A stretch of DNA of 64,000 nt from Emticicia sp. 21SJ11W-3 (GCF_024138715.1 NZ_CP092074.1:2976001-3040000); one strand, 5' to 3'; shown: positions 50,735-61,528, counted from the stretch's first letter. Notes: a model not told the origin generated them from the letters alone. Program-made: numbers and translations.

Positions 50735-52117
50735 ATGAAAAAACTCTGTTTTCTGCCTTTAATTGTATTTCTTGCCTGCTCGCCCGATCATAAAAAGCAA
50801 GACAAGCAGGCAGGTAAATCTGCAGACACTGTTACTATTGTTTTCAGGTCGGCTGAAACTGACCAGCTTTGGGTGCACCCTGCCATGACACTGAAAGAAA
50901 CGGAAACATTGGAGCCTTCTTATCAGATGAATCCCGGTGATACCCTGACCTTACAGCTCAATGCTGCCCTGCAAACGCTTAGTCTTGACTATCAGTTTGT
51001 TTGGGGCATGGAATTTATCGTTTCGCCCGGAGATACCATTGTAGCAGAGGTTGAAACACAACAGAAAAACGTGTACAGGTTGGTAAATGGTAAAAGGCAG
51101 GCCATAAAAAGCGTTGAGGAAGAAACCTACTGCGATACCAGCGCCTTACATGCACTGAAACTGCAAATGAAAAAAAGCCTGGATCTGAAAGCCACCCAAC
51201 CTGCCGCAGCTTTGAGGGCATATATTGGTGCCAATGAGGCTTATTTTGGACGCAAACGCGACTCTCTGTTAAGCATAGCCAGCCCAAGAGCCAGGCTGCT
51301 GGCTGATGTGGTACTGGCCGACCAATATGGCCATTTAATGGATTTTAATGCTGAATTTAAAGATGCCGGACTGGAACAGACTTTGGTGTCTGACAAGTAC
51401 CTTAACCGGCAAAACTTTAATAACCGCCACCTGACACCCATCTTTAATGCTTACCAATACCATTATATAACCAGAAACGCGATGGATAAACCGTTGGCCG
51501 AGCGATATAAGAGCGCATTTACGGGTTTCCCGGAAGAAATGGAGGCAACATTTAAGCTGAGCACCATCATAGAGATGATTCTGCATAAGTATGACCGCAA
51601 AACGCTGATAGCCTACATTGATGATTATAAGCACGTTTTTGGCTCGAACAAGACGCTGGAATACTGGATGAAAGAGATTGACTACGGCACCCCTGTAAGT
51701 AACGACCTTTACCTGACAAATACCCAAAACAACCGGACAACCTGGAAAGACCTGCTGAAACAATGGAGAGGGAAGGTAGTGTATGTTGACTTCTGGGCCA
51801 GCTGGTGCGGCCCCTGCATTGGCGAAATGCCGTATTCTAAAAAACTGAAAAGTGAGCTGAAAGACGTAGAATTTGTGTATCTGGCACTGAACGACGAAGA
51901 ACAACCCTGGGAAAAAGCCCTTGAAAAGTACGAGATTACCGAGAAAAGCTACCTGATAACCAACTCAAAAACATCGGCCTTTATAACCGACCACCAGATA
52001 AACACCATACCGCGCTACATGATTATCAACAAAAAAGGAGAGATAGTCAATGCTGATGCCCCAAGGCCATCGTCGACGGAAATCAGTTATTTGCTGAAAG
52101 CAGAACTGAGCAGGTAA
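50735..52117 (+). CDS. TlpA/ResA-like thioredoxin-fold lipoprotein
   Basis: Start at the ATG at 50735 (460 residues), which begins a lipoprotein signal with lipobox FLAC (Cys15); the longer frame begins at TTG. A central ~300-residue part has no named domain, though its start resembles the DUF4369-like regions of Bacteroidota TlpA proteins. The C-terminal ~140 residues are thioredoxin-like: VVYVDFWASWCGPC with redox Cys358 and Cys361, NTIPRYMIINKKGEIV with the cis-Pro. It would be a membrane-tethered periplasmic thiol reductase or peroxidase partner. Monocistronic. Confidence 0.88.
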   Translation: MKKLCFLPLIVFLACSPDHKKQDKQAGKSADTVTIVFRSAETDQLWVHPAMTLKETETLEPSYQMNPGDTLTLQLNAALQTLSLDYQFVWGMEFIVSPGDTIVAEVETQQKNVYRLVNGKRQAIKSVEEETYCDTSALHALKLQMKKSLDLKATQPAAALRAYIGANEAYFGRKRDSLLSIASPRARLLADVVLADQYGHLMDFNAEFKDAGLEQTLVSDKYLNRQNFNNRHLTPIFNAYQYHYITRNAMDKPLAERYKSAFTGFPEEMEATFKLSTIIEMILHKYDRKTLIAYIDDYKHVFGSNKTLEYWMKEIDYGTPVSNDLYLTNTQNNRTTWKDLLKQWRGKVVYVDFWASWCGPCIGEMPYSKKLKSELKDVEFVYLALNDEEQPWEKALEKYEITEKSYLITNSKTSAFITDHQINTIPRYMIINKKGEIVNADAPRPSSTEISYLLKAELSR

Positions 52118-52245
52118 ATCTATTTGAGACTTTACACTACCGGCAGAAACCGCCAATGGCTGAATGCTTCAGATTTTTTTGGTGCATCCGTGGTTAGCTG
52201 TGAAGGTTACCGGAGTAAACGGAGTGGGTGTGTTCAGGTATAGCA

Positions 52246-52270
52246 GTAGAGACAGGGCATTGCCCTGTCT
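52246..52270. repeat. Palindrome family A copy
   Basis: GTAGAGACAGGGCATTGCCCTGTCT. Nothing else is recognised in 52118-52411. Confidence 0.7.
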
Positions 52271-52411
52271 AATCCCGTCTAGGCGACAGCTATTCAGCAT
52301 TGCCGGTGTGTTTCTGGCATAGTGCCAAAGTTCAGTATTTTCAGAGAACAGCCGCTCCGGCTGATTGCATAATCAACCGGGCGGGGAGGTAACCAAAAGG
52401 ATTGTTGCGCT

Positions 52412-55400
52412 TTATGTGGCTGAGCGATTAAACCTGAGTTTAAATGTGGTGCCTACATTTACCGTACTTTCTACTTCAATGGTGCCGCCAAGGCTTTCCA
52501 TTTGTGACTTAACCAAAAACAAACCCAAGCCTATGCTGTTCGGGCGGTCGTGAAAACGCTGATATAAGCCAAAAAGCTTTTCTTTATGAAGTTCTACATC
52601 AAATCCGATACCATTGTCAGAAAAAACAAGAACAATCTCTTTATCTGTCTTTTGGGTTTCAATTTTGATTTTCAGGCTGCGGTCGGTCGCTCTGTACTTG
52701 AGGGCATTGGTCATGAGATTCATGAGAATACTCTCCATGTAAGTTTCTGTAAAAACTACGCTTGGTGCAAGTTCAAAATGGGTTTCAATGTCGGCTTCAG
52801 CTTCCTGAATCAGAAAATTCAGTTGGTTTTTTATTTGCAGCAGTATTTGCTCAAAATATACCTCTTTATATTCTATGGTGTTGTTTTCCTTAATTATCAG
52901 AATTTTTATCAGGTCATCCAGTGTATTGCTGAGTTGAAGGGTGGATGCCCTGAAACCATCAATAATAACTTTCAGCACCTGGTCTTCAATCTGTATTTCT
53001 TCAAGCAGCTGAATAAACCCTAACAGATTTGATAAGGGCGCTCTCAGGTTATGAGAGGTAATGAAAGAGAAGTTTCTCAGGTCATTGTTTCTCTTGTTCA
53101 GCGTGTATATCAGATTTTCACGTTCAATATCCAGATTTTTACGCTCGGTTATGTCTCTGAAATTAACCACTATGGCATTTACTGCGGCATCGTTCAGCAA
53201 ATTCTGGCAACTGGCTTCCAGCCAAAGATAGCTTCCGTCTTTGCAAAGACTCCGATACTCAAAATACCGGGTTATTTTAGGATTCTTAGCCACATCAAAA
53301 AATGCCTTTGAAACAGTTTCTACGTCATCGGGGTGAACCAGGTCAAATCTTGCTTGGCCAATCAGATCGCTTTCCTCATATCCAAGAATCTTAATCCCGG
53401 ACTGGCTAATCTCTTGCATTATTCCATCCGGGCCCATCAGGCATAACCCATCGTTGCTGTTTTGTAAAAGGCTTCTGAAACGTCTCTCATTATCTCTGAT
53501 TTTCGCCTGGGCCTTCATTTTTTCAGAAACATCGCGGGCAATTCTTGATATGCCCACAATATTGCCGTTATTATCTTTTATGGGCGACGCCGTTATAGAA
53601 ATATCCAGCAATTGGCCTGATTTGTTAATCCTTTGGGTCTCGTAATAATTAACAGGCTCGCCTTTGTATATTTTGTTGAAAATTTCTTCTTCTTCGGCTA
53701 AACGTTCAGGCGGCACAATCAGGTAAATGCTGTTACCGATTATTTCTTTATCTTCATAACCAAACATTCTGGCGGCTCCTTTATTCCAGCTTATGATATT
53801 TTTCTTTGTATCAAGGCTTAAAATGGCATCTTCTGAACTATTGATTATTGATACCAGGAGGTCTTGCTGTTCTTCGAACAATTTACGCTCTGTTATATCT
53901 CTGAAACTGCCCACAATCGCATTAATTTCAGGTTTGTGTAACATATTGGTCAGGGTTCCCTCCAGCCAAAGAAAATTATCCTCTTTGTTGAGCAATCTTA
54001 AGGTACATAAAAAAGGAACTTCCGGATTATGGAAAGACCTTTTAAAGCATGTCATTACATTATCCAGATCCTCCGGGTGTATCCGATCAAGAATAGCAGG
54101 TATTTTAGTTTCATCGTTCATGTAACCAAACACCTTTTGTATAGCAGGGCTAAGAAACTCTATACTTCGGTTTGCATCAATGAGAACCAGGAGGTCATGG
54201 CTGTTGGCAATAATAGACCTGAACTTCAACTCTCTTTTTGCTAACTCTTCCTCGGCTTCTTTTCTTTCTGTAATATCTCTGCCGGTAACGCATATACCGG
54301 TTATCTGCCCGTTTTCAATTACCGGGCTGATAGTATAATTAATCCATAAAAGCCGGTTGTGTGTTGAATAGGGGCGGTCATACCGAATGGTTTCGCTTTG
54401 CAATGCTCTGTCGAGGAAAGATTGAACGATGGCTTTTCTATCATCGGCAATAATTTCTAAAAGATGCCTTCCTACCATCATTTCAGTATTGGTATTAAAA
54501 AGTCCATACGAGTAAGCTTTCGTATTGAAGGTCTTTATTTTTCCATGGGTGTCTAGCAAAACAAATGCCTCAGAGGTATTATCAAAAATCGCTTTCAGGT
54601 TAGATTCTGAAATTTTGATGATCTCTAAAGCCTCTTTACGCTCGGTGACATCAGTATAGTTTGAAACAATGGCCTCTACGCTTTCATCATTCAAAAGGTT
54701 GGTGATGTAGCCTTCCACCCATTTATACGTACCGTTTTTGCATTTAAGCCGGTTCAGCCTTGGTACCGAAAGTTCTGGGTGTTTCAACAATTGCTCAAAA
54801 ATGGATTCTGTTTCAATGGCCTGTTCTTCATGCATAAATAGCAGATTCCGTTTACCAATTACTTCCGTGTTGATATAGCCAGTCAGTTTTTCAAATGCCG
54901 GGCTTACATAAGAGATAATCCCCTCTGCGTTGGTCAGTATAATAATATCCTCTCCTTTTTCAATCAGCGCCCTGAAACGATTCTCACTTTTTATTTTCTG
55001 CTCTTCCGCTGTTTTACTAGCCGTAATGTCTCTGTAATTACAAACAATGGCCCCCACGTTTGCATCATGCAACAGGTTGGTAATGAGGCCTTCAAACCAT
55101 AAATATTGCCCTTCCTTATTTTTTAACGGCAGCAAACGGTGAATAGGAACGCCCGGATTCTGAATAATTTCTGACCATGTAGTTACCGCCATTTCTAAAA
55201 AATCAGGATGCAGGCAATCCAAAAACAAATTGGGGTTGTTTATGCTGTCTTCAAAGGTAAATCCTGTAATTTTCTCAAAAGCAGGGCTTGCATACTCTAT
55301 TATCCCTTTTTCATCAGTCAGAATTATTATATCACTTGCATTTTCAACCAGCGACCTGAACCGGTTTTCATTTTTCACCACCTCTGCTTCGGCCAGTATG

Positions 55401-56569
55401 CGCTCGGTGGCATCCTGATAATTGGAAACAATTGCCCCAACGTTTTCATCGTTTAGCATATTGGTTACCAAACCTTCCAGATACACATCGTGGCCATCTT
55501 TATGCTGAAAATGCAAAATACATGAGATAGGAATGCCGGGTTTTTCTAATGACTCCTGAAAAGTCTTTCTTGCTTTTTCGGCGTTATCGGGATGCAAGCC
55601 TGAAACAAATAAACCGGGATTTTTCTGAAGCTCTGAAAAGTAGATTCCGGTAACTTTTTCAAATGCGGGGCTTACATAATTCACATTTCCGCTTTTATCA
55701 TTCACAATGAGTATATCAGATGAGTTTTCTACCAAAGCTCTGAAACGCCTTTCGCTTAGCTCCAATAGTTTTTCTGCTTTCTTTCTGATACTAATATCAC
55801 TAATAAAAGTACCCACCTGAATTTCGCCATTGCTTGTTTGATAAGTAACTGACGAAAGTTCAACCGGAAACCGCTCGCCATTCTTTCTGATAGCGGTGGC
55901 TTCACCATAATTCCTGCCTAGTCTATTTCTTTCATCTAAAAAACGCAGAAATTCTTTATCTGTATGGTCAATAATTACTTTCCGGTTTAATTGCTTAAAC
56001 TCTTCTATGCTGTATCCAAACATTTCAACAGCAGAATCATTGACGTCGAGAATATCGCCGTTCAAATTACCTAAAAAGAACGCATCCAATGAGTTTTCAA
56101 TAATTTTCTTACATTTATTCTCATGGCTTTGAATGTCTGACTCGGCCTTTTTTAGAAGAGACATATCAACAGCCGAGACAAAAACGCCAACAATTGCCTT
56201 TTGCTTGTTATAAATAGGTTTGTACTTATTTCTGCAGGTCAGCCGGGTATTCTCATTTATCGGCATATCCACATCTATTATAAGGGTTTCACCTTTCAGT
56301 GCCCGCTCATAAGCGTTTCGCGCAATTTCTTTTCTGCCTTCTGGCGCATAGTCCAGAATATTATTCCCCTTTTTTACTGACCTTCCGAAGTATCTCTGAT
56401 AGAGCGCTTTAAAATTAACACCAAAATCGACTATGATTAAGTTAGTATCAATAATCAAAAAACTGTCTTCGCTGTAGTTGTCCAGCAGGTCTTTATAATC
56501 AAGTTTTTCTGATAACAAAGAGGAAAAATTATTTTCATTAGGATTCGATTTCATACGCGAACGAAGCAT
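52412..56569 (-). CDS. Orphan sensor histidine kinase with nine PAS domains
   Basis: A 1385-residue protein (ATG 56569; ATG 56554 is also possible). There is no TM segment or signal, so it is cytoplasmic. Nine PAS/PAC units of about 120 residues follow each other (roughly 25-140, 150-265, 275-390, 400-520, 525-645, 650-765, 775-890, 895-1015 and 1020-1145), most ending in the PAC motif (N-Y/F-RDITERK). PAS 3, 4, 5, 7 and 9 share the module FRALVENSSDIL...YVSPAFEKVTG...HPD. A HisKA helix follows with the phospho-acceptor in FITSHNLRAPLSNLLGF, then an HATPase domain with NALKYRA, DNGIGFD and GLGLFLVK. No receiver or response regulator is adjacent. Signals are unknown. Confidence 0.92.
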   Translation of the reverse strand: MLRSRMKSNPNENNFSSLLSEKLDYKDLLDNYSEDSFLIIDTNLIIVDFGVNFKALYQRYFGRSVKKGNNILDYAPEGRKEIARNAYERALKGETLIIDVDMPINENTRLTCRNKYKPIYNKQKAIVGVFVSAVDMSLLKKAESDIQSHENKCKKIIENSLDAFFLGNLNGDILDVNDSAVEMFGYSIEEFKQLNRKVIIDHTDKEFLRFLDERNRLGRNYGEATAIRKNGERFPVELSSVTYQTSNGEIQVGTFISDISIRKKAEKLLELSERRFRALVENSSDILIVNDKSGNVNYVSPAFEKVTGIYFSELQKNPGLFVSGLHPDNAEKARKTFQESLEKPGIPISCILHFQHKDGHDVYLEGLVTNMLNDENVGAIVSNYQDATERILAEAEVVKNENRFRSLVENASDIIILTDEKGIIEYASPAFEKITGFTFEDSINNPNLFLDCLHPDFLEMAVTTWSEIIQNPGVPIHRLLPLKNKEGQYLWFEGLITNLLHDANVGAIVCNYRDITASKTAEEQKIKSENRFRALIEKGEDIIILTNAEGIISYVSPAFEKLTGYINTEVIGKRNLLFMHEEQAIETESIFEQLLKHPELSVPRLNRLKCKNGTYKWVEGYITNLLNDESVEAIVSNYTDVTERKEALEIIKISESNLKAIFDNTSEAFVLLDTHGKIKTFNTKAYSYGLFNTNTEMMVGRHLLEIIADDRKAIVQSFLDRALQSETIRYDRPYSTHNRLLWINYTISPVIENGQITGICVTGRDITERKEAEEELAKRELKFRSIIANSHDLLVLIDANRSIEFLSPAIQKVFGYMNDETKIPAILDRIHPEDLDNVMTCFKRSFHNPEVPFLCTLRLLNKEDNFLWLEGTLTNMLHKPEINAIVGSFRDITERKLFEEQQDLLVSIINSSEDAILSLDTKKNIISWNKGAARMFGYEDKEIIGNSIYLIVPPERLAEEEEIFNKIYKGEPVNYYETQRINKSGQLLDISITASPIKDNNGNIVGISRIARDVSEKMKAQAKIRDNERRFRSLLQNSNDGLCLMGPDGIMQEISQSGIKILGYEESDLIGQARFDLVHPDDVETVSKAFFDVAKNPKITRYFEYRSLCKDGSYLWLEASCQNLLNDAAVNAIVVNFRDITERKNLDIERENLIYTLNKRNNDLRNFSFITSHNLRAPLSNLLGFIQLLEEIQIEDQVLKVIIDGFRASTLQLSNTLDDLIKILIIKENNTIEYKEVYFEQILLQIKNQLNFLIQEAEADIETHFELAPSVVFTETYMESILMNLMTNALKYRATDRSLKIKIETQKTDKEIVLVFSDNGIGFDVELHKEKLFGLYQRFHDRPNSIGLGLFLVKSQMESLGGTIEVESTVNVGTTFKLRFNRSAT

Positions 56570-58177
56570 GTTTAAGTTATCAGCCTTGCTTCAAATCAGG
56601 CAGGTGATAATTGTTTTTCAGGTTTCTCTTTTTAAGAGAATAATTTATAGGTGCATATTTCTCTAAAAACAGGTTTTTTAGAGAAATGGTTAATGGTTTC
56701 CTTAAATAATCTGTAACCATTGTATGTATAGAGCGTAATCGGTTTTTCTGCTGGTAAATTAGACGATGAGCGAATTACGAAACAGGTTTTATTAAATACC
56801 TGATGAAAGTTGCCAGTAAATTCAACCGGAATACCTGCCCGGATATAATGGGGGTATGTTGATCCGGAAAAATCAATTGAGGGCAACCATTAGCCTTGTA
56901 AACAGATATTGCTTTGAAAGAAGCAAAGGCTTTTTAGCTATTTAATAGGGCGATTATTGCGTTTGCAAATGAGTTCATTGATAATAGTAGTTTTGTAAAA
57001 GTCAAAGTATTTATATGGTAATTATATGGTAATTAATACGGCGTATTTTTTACCATTAAGCGAATTTTTCTGCAGTAATCAGATAATGCAGTACCCTGGA
57101 TAAATCACGGTTATACTGCCATTAATAAATTCATGCCTGGTAATATTAACGAAGTTGTGCGAAGAAAGATGCAGATTTGCCGCAATTTACACAAACTTCC
57201 TGAAATGAAGAAAAAATGAGTATAAATACTCAAAAAAATAAAAATCAGAGCAATGATACTATCCATCTTTAGTTATAATTAACTAAAATTATATTTGGTT
57301 TGGCATTTTTAATGCTAAAAAATACAAGGCTTTCTAAATACTGTTCTTCTGAAAAGCAGCTTTTCTTTAAGTAAATGATGTATTTTCTGATTGGATATTT
57401 ACTAAACCTATAGCTGGTAAGGGCGCAAAAAAAACTGAGGTTACGGTCATCATCTCACAATACCTCCACATACCCATCTACCCCGTTTACTTTTATTTGT
57501 TGGCCGTCTTTTTCTGTTATCCTCCGGCGGAGTTTCTCTCATTTGCCTGTACATATACGTGTTAACGAGCCTCTGCCGGGATAAAGCTCTAAAATCCAGA
57601 AAATTATAGCCCATCATAACCACCGCGTAGGCTCACTGACTCATACAACCCTGCGTGCCGAATGCACTGCCGGTATGCGGATCCTGCCAGGCAGGTTTAA
57701 CGCAATTTCTTTTGCATTGTTCCGCCCTGTTTACCGTTAACTAAATTTTTCTTGATTAAAGAACCACATTTCAAACCATTTGAAAACAATTTAGTTATAT
57801 TTATTCATTGGAAATTACAATATCTATTTCTAAGGAAATTGGAATTGAAAATGCTCCAAAAAACAAAAGATTGAATTAAAAAAACTGTGACACACTTTAT
57901 GCTGCCTGAACTAACAAAGACCGCACAAGGCTGCTATGCAGCTTCTATTGCCGGCCAAAGCCCGGCACTTATTACTCAATTACGAATCGGCCACATGGGA
58001 GGGCCATGAAAACTGCGTTTACATCATTCATCTGCCGGAAGAATGGAGCCATTCAGGAACAAATCTCTATTTTAAAACCTGTCAGATTCTGCCAATCTTC
58101 GTTGCCCGGGTATTTATACCGGGGCCGCTGTGACCATCCTTATCAATGAATTTACAACCAAAAAAACTACAATAATC
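56570..58177. other. 1.6-kb non-coding stretch
   Basis: Between the histidine kinase and the subtilisin gene. It is AT-rich up to about 57400 with a small hairpin TCTCTTTTTAAGAGA (56626-56640) and a doubled 11-mer TATGGTAATTA (57013-57034). 57450-57700 is less AT-rich. The minus-strand segment ending at 57455 reads as QQIKVNGVDGYVEVL-stop, which could be a gene tail remnant, but nothing in frame extends it. No convincing gene or RNA is seen. Confidence 0.45.
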
Positions 58178-60463
58178 ATGAAAACACTTTTTCTTGCCTT
58201 GCTTTTCATTTCATTTGCTTCTATGGGGCAAAAGAACAGCGCCTTCTATTATTATTTCGACCAGAAAATCTCTATCCAGAAAGACTCTTCCGCTGTTTTA
58301 CTGATTGGCAGCAGTGCTGAGGAAGCCGGGCAGGTGGGTAAGTTTCTGGCCGAATCAAAAATCAGTTACAGCCTGCAAAGCCCTTATAAGCATATTGTAA
58401 AAGTACCTTCCAGGTCGTTGCCGGTAAACAAAACCAATTTCAACAGAGCATTGAAAGAAAAGTACCCGAAAGTTTATATCAGCTACGCCTACACCTACGA
58501 AGGAAGTGAGCTGTTTGCACTGAATGAAATACTGATTAAGCCTAAAGTGGCATTGTCAGAAATTGAAAAGAGATTCAGCAATAACATCCGCATCAAAAAA
58601 GTAAAAAAATATAATACGGCCGTGCTGGAGGTTCTGGCTGATAAAGATGTGCTGGAGGTGGCTAACCAAATCTATGAAAGCGGCCTGACAGAATGGTGCC
58701 AGCCGAATTTTATTGCCGAACGTAAGTTAGGCAATACGCTGTATCCTGACCAATATTACCTACATAACACCGGGCAATTTGGCGGCACGGCAGGCATAGA
58801 CATCAACGCACCAGAGGCCTGGGCTTTAACAGCTGGCTGTGGCGTAAGAGTAGCCGTGGTAGACCAGGGCGTAAACAACCACGATGACATGGACGGCCGG
58901 GTGGCTGCCGGTTTTGACCCCGGCAATACCACCAATCCGGGCGCCCCACTGGTGGCAGACGATAATCATGGGGTGGCTTGTGCGGGTATCATTGCGGCCT
59001 CAAACAATACCATTGGTATCAGAGGTATTGCCAGCAATGCCATTATTGTACCGGCTAAAATATTTAATGGTAACACTGCCTACAGTGATGGTGATATTGC
59101 TGATGCCATTGACTGGGCCTGGGATGAAGGCAACGCCGCTATACTGAGCAATTCATGGGGTGGCGGAAGCCCCTCTACAAACATTACCAATGCCATTAAC
59201 AATGCCACTACCCTGGGCAGAGGGTCTTTAGGGGCGGTAGTGGTGTTTTCCGCGGGTAACGGTTATCCTACTTATACTGATGTGGCCTACCCTGCCAGCC
59301 TCAGCAACGTACTGGCCGTAGGCGCTGTTGATAAAAACGGCAGCATCTGGGGTTACAGCCAGCGTGGCAGCGCACTGGACATTGTAGCTCCGTCGGGCGA
59401 TGTCAATTTAAATGGCGATGTAAGAACTACCGACCGCATGGGTTCAGCCGGATATTCATCAGGCGACTACGCCAATAATTTTGGTGGTACCTCTGCCGCT
59501 GCGCCACAGGCATCTGGCGTAGCAGCGTTGATACTTTCGGTTAATCCGGGCCTTTCACAAGCCCAGGTACGAACCATTATTCAGCAAACCGCTACCGACA
59601 TGGGCTCATCAGGTTTTGATAATACCTTCGGAAACGGCAGGCTCAATGCGCAGGCGGCAGTGATAGCAGCCGTTGGCGGCCCCATTACAGGCCCTGATCT
59701 GGTTTGCACCAATGGCAGCTTTTCGCTTACCGGCACGGCTCCCGGCTCGGTTACGTGGTCATCTGGCAATACATCTATCCTTACCATTAATTCTTCTACC
59801 GGCTATGCTACCCGGGTTGGTAACGGAGTCGTAACAATTACTGCCACCATTAGTACGTCTTGCGGAAATGTGCAAATTACCAAAACTACCTTTGCGGGGA
59901 ATCCGGACCTGACCAAAAAAGTGAATGGCGTGGTTGCAGGTACGGTAGAGGTTTTCGGTGGCAATACGTATAGCCTGCTGGCATCATCTAACAGCCCTGG
60001 CACTTCATTTAACTATAACGACTACACCGGCAGCGGAACCATCTCTTTAACCATTTATAACCCCAGCTCGGCCAGCACCAATATGTATGTTTCTTCTACC
60101 TCTACCAATGGCAACCGATTTGTAAAGGTAACGGCCACCAATACCTGCGGCAGCTACAATGAAGACTTAGTTTTTTATGTAAGACCTTCTTTCAGACTGG
60201 CGTATCCGAATCCGGCCAAAGGACAGTTGACATTAGAGTTTAACGGCGTTGATGAGACTTTGCCCGATGCCATTGAGTTAATCAACGAAAAGTCTGGCAG
60301 GAAAGAAATGGCGCTGACCAAAGATGCAATTATGCGGGATATTCATAAACAACAGGATAACAAATACACCATTGACGTGAGTAAACTGGAACGCGGCACC
60401 TGGTATATGCGGGTAGTTAAAAAAGGAGCAAAAGCAGAGGTGATACGATTAATATTAGACTAA
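58178..60463 (+). CDS. T9SS-secreted subtilisin-like serine protease
   Basis: Start at the ATG at 58178 (761 residues); the longer frame begins at GTG. Signal peptide 1-17 (ASMGQ). A propeptide of about 180 residues is followed by the S8 peptidase domain with the full triad: Asp229 (VAVVDQGVNNHDDM), His264 (DDNHGVACAGI), Ser439 (GGTSAAAPQASG) and oxyanion Asn361 (SAGNG). An Ig-like/BIG2-type domain follows (TWSSGNTSILTINSSTG...NGVVTITATI), and the last ~85 residues (RLAYPNPAKGQLTLEF...KLERGTWYMRVVKKGAKAEVIRLILD) are a type-A T9SS sorting tail. The protease would be exported across the outer membrane and anchored or released. Monocistronic. Confidence 0.92.
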   Translation: MKTLFLALLFISFASMGQKNSAFYYYFDQKISIQKDSSAVLLIGSSAEEAGQVGKFLAESKISYSLQSPYKHIVKVPSRSLPVNKTNFNRALKEKYPKVYISYAYTYEGSELFALNEILIKPKVALSEIEKRFSNNIRIKKVKKYNTAVLEVLADKDVLEVANQIYESGLTEWCQPNFIAERKLGNTLYPDQYYLHNTGQFGGTAGIDINAPEAWALTAGCGVRVAVVDQGVNNHDDMDGRVAAGFDPGNTTNPGAPLVADDNHGVACAGIIAASNNTIGIRGIASNAIIVPAKIFNGNTAYSDGDIADAIDWAWDEGNAAILSNSWGGGSPSTNITNAINNATTLGRGSLGAVVVFSAGNGYPTYTDVAYPASLSNVLAVGAVDKNGSIWGYSQRGSALDIVAPSGDVNLNGDVRTTDRMGSAGYSSGDYANNFGGTSAAAPQASGVAALILSVNPGLSQAQVRTIIQQTATDMGSSGFDNTFGNGRLNAQAAVIAAVGGPITGPDLVCTNGSFSLTGTAPGSVTWSSGNTSILTINSSTGYATRVGNGVVTITATISTSCGNVQITKTTFAGNPDLTKKVNGVVAGTVEVFGGNTYSLLASSNSPGTSFNYNDYTGSGTISLTIYNPSSASTNMYVSSTSTNGNRFVKVTATNTCGSYNEDLVFYVRPSFRLAYPNPAKGQLTLEFNGVDETLPDAIELINEKSGRKEMALTKDAIMRDIHKQQDNKYTIDVSKLERGTWYMRVVKKGAKAEVIRLILD

Positions 60464-60584
60464 TGCTTACAATCAATTAACCATAACCTGCAACCACGGG
60501 TTTTAACGGCAAACAGGATGATGCCCCGGCTATGTTTCGGTTTACCGAAATAATCCTTAATTTGCCGGAAATAAAACCTGTATT

Positions 60585-60992
60585 ATGCTTACCAATGTAG
60601 AACATATCGGCATCGCCGTGAAAAACATGGCGGTGTCGAACAGTTTGTTTACCAAACTGCTCAACGTGGCACCCTATAAAGCCGAAGCTGTGGAAAGCGA
60701 AGGCGTGCTGACTTCTTTTTTTAAGGTGAATGCAACCAAAATAGAGCTGCTGGAAGCCAGCAACCCCAATAGCCCCATTGCAAAATTCATAGAAAAAAAA
60801 GGCGAGGGAATACACCACATTGCCTTTGAGGTTGACGACATACGTGCCGAAATGCAAAGGCTGGAAAGCGAAGGCTTTGTGCTGCTGAACAATGAACCCA
60901 AACCCGGTGCCGATAACAAACTGGTGTGTTTTTTACACCCCAAAAGCAGCAACGGCGTGCTGATAGAGCTTTGCCAGGAACGGCGCGACTGA
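60585..60992 (+). CDS. mce: Methylmalonyl-CoA epimerase
   Basis: A 135-residue VOC-fold enzyme interconverting (R)- and (S)-methylmalonyl-CoA on the propionate-succinate route. Metal ligands His7 (VEHIGIAV), His77 (GEGIHHIAFEV) and Glu128 (GVLIELCQ) are in the usual places, and the middle strand KIELLEASNPNSPIAKFI is typical for the family. Length is normal. No mutase or carboxylase gene lies next to it in the window. Confidence 0.92.
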   Translation: MLTNVEHIGIAVKNMAVSNSLFTKLLNVAPYKAEAVESEGVLTSFFKVNATKIELLEASNPNSPIAKFIEKKGEGIHHIAFEVDDIRAEMQRLESEGFVLLNNEPKPGADNKLVCFLHPKSSNGVLIELCQERRD

Positions 60993-61012
60993 TAGCGTCT
61001 TGTTTTATGCCG

Positions 61013-61310
61013 CAAGGTTACACTAAGTAGGTAATTTTTTTTACCACGGAGGAGCTCAGAGTTATTCACAGCGTTTCACGAAGCAAGTAACTCAAAAACG
61101 CAAAAGAATAAAATCAACAACTAAAGATTGAACAACCTTAAAACATCATTTCCTGTTGAGGCAGACGGCCAGTCTACGATTAAAAATCGAGCGAGGGATA
61201 TTGCGAAGTGAAATAGAATAAAGGATTTTTAATTGTACGAGTTAAATGATGCCTACTTTGCGGACGGCCAGTCTTGCTTACTTTTTTTCAGGTAAAAAAA
61301 GTAAGAGCCA
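61013..61310 (-). repeat. Dispersed repeat R2, copy 2
   Basis: Inverse-orientation partner of 23041-23340. This copy carries two extra inserts of GACGGCCAGTCT (61166 and 61263). The sequence 60993-61466 has no gene. Confidence 0.7.
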
Positions 61311-61466
61311 AGAAATAAGAAATGTCTTTGAACCAAGTTTAAAGCAAAAATTATTAGAAGAAAAAGTAACAACTCAATAATAAGAAATGTCTTCGAGCTA
61401 AAGTCACTTCAAAGAAATAAGAAAACAATTAAAAGTAATACCCATCCTTATCCCAACCGAAATATC

Positions 61467-61474
61467 TATCTTTG
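61467..61474 (+). promoter_or_regulatory. Bacteroidota -7 element for pheT
   Basis: TATCTTTG, a perfect TAnnTTTG match. The TTG giving the longest frame lies inside it, so the ATG at 61529 is the start. Confidence 0.6.
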
Positions 61475-61528
61475 CGGAAAAACCGGGCAGAGCGTACAGC
61501 CCGGCTGTTACATTCCAATTATTGTTGC

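Noticed and set aside
56632-56886. 84-codon minus-strand frame upstream of the PAS kinase
   Set aside because: It starts at TTG, has no domain pattern and no supporting promoter or conservation clue.
57936-58133. 65-codon plus-strand frame before the subtilisin gene
   Set aside because: Its composition is unlike neighbouring genes, it matches no protein pattern and it overlaps the region expected to hold the subtilisin promoter.
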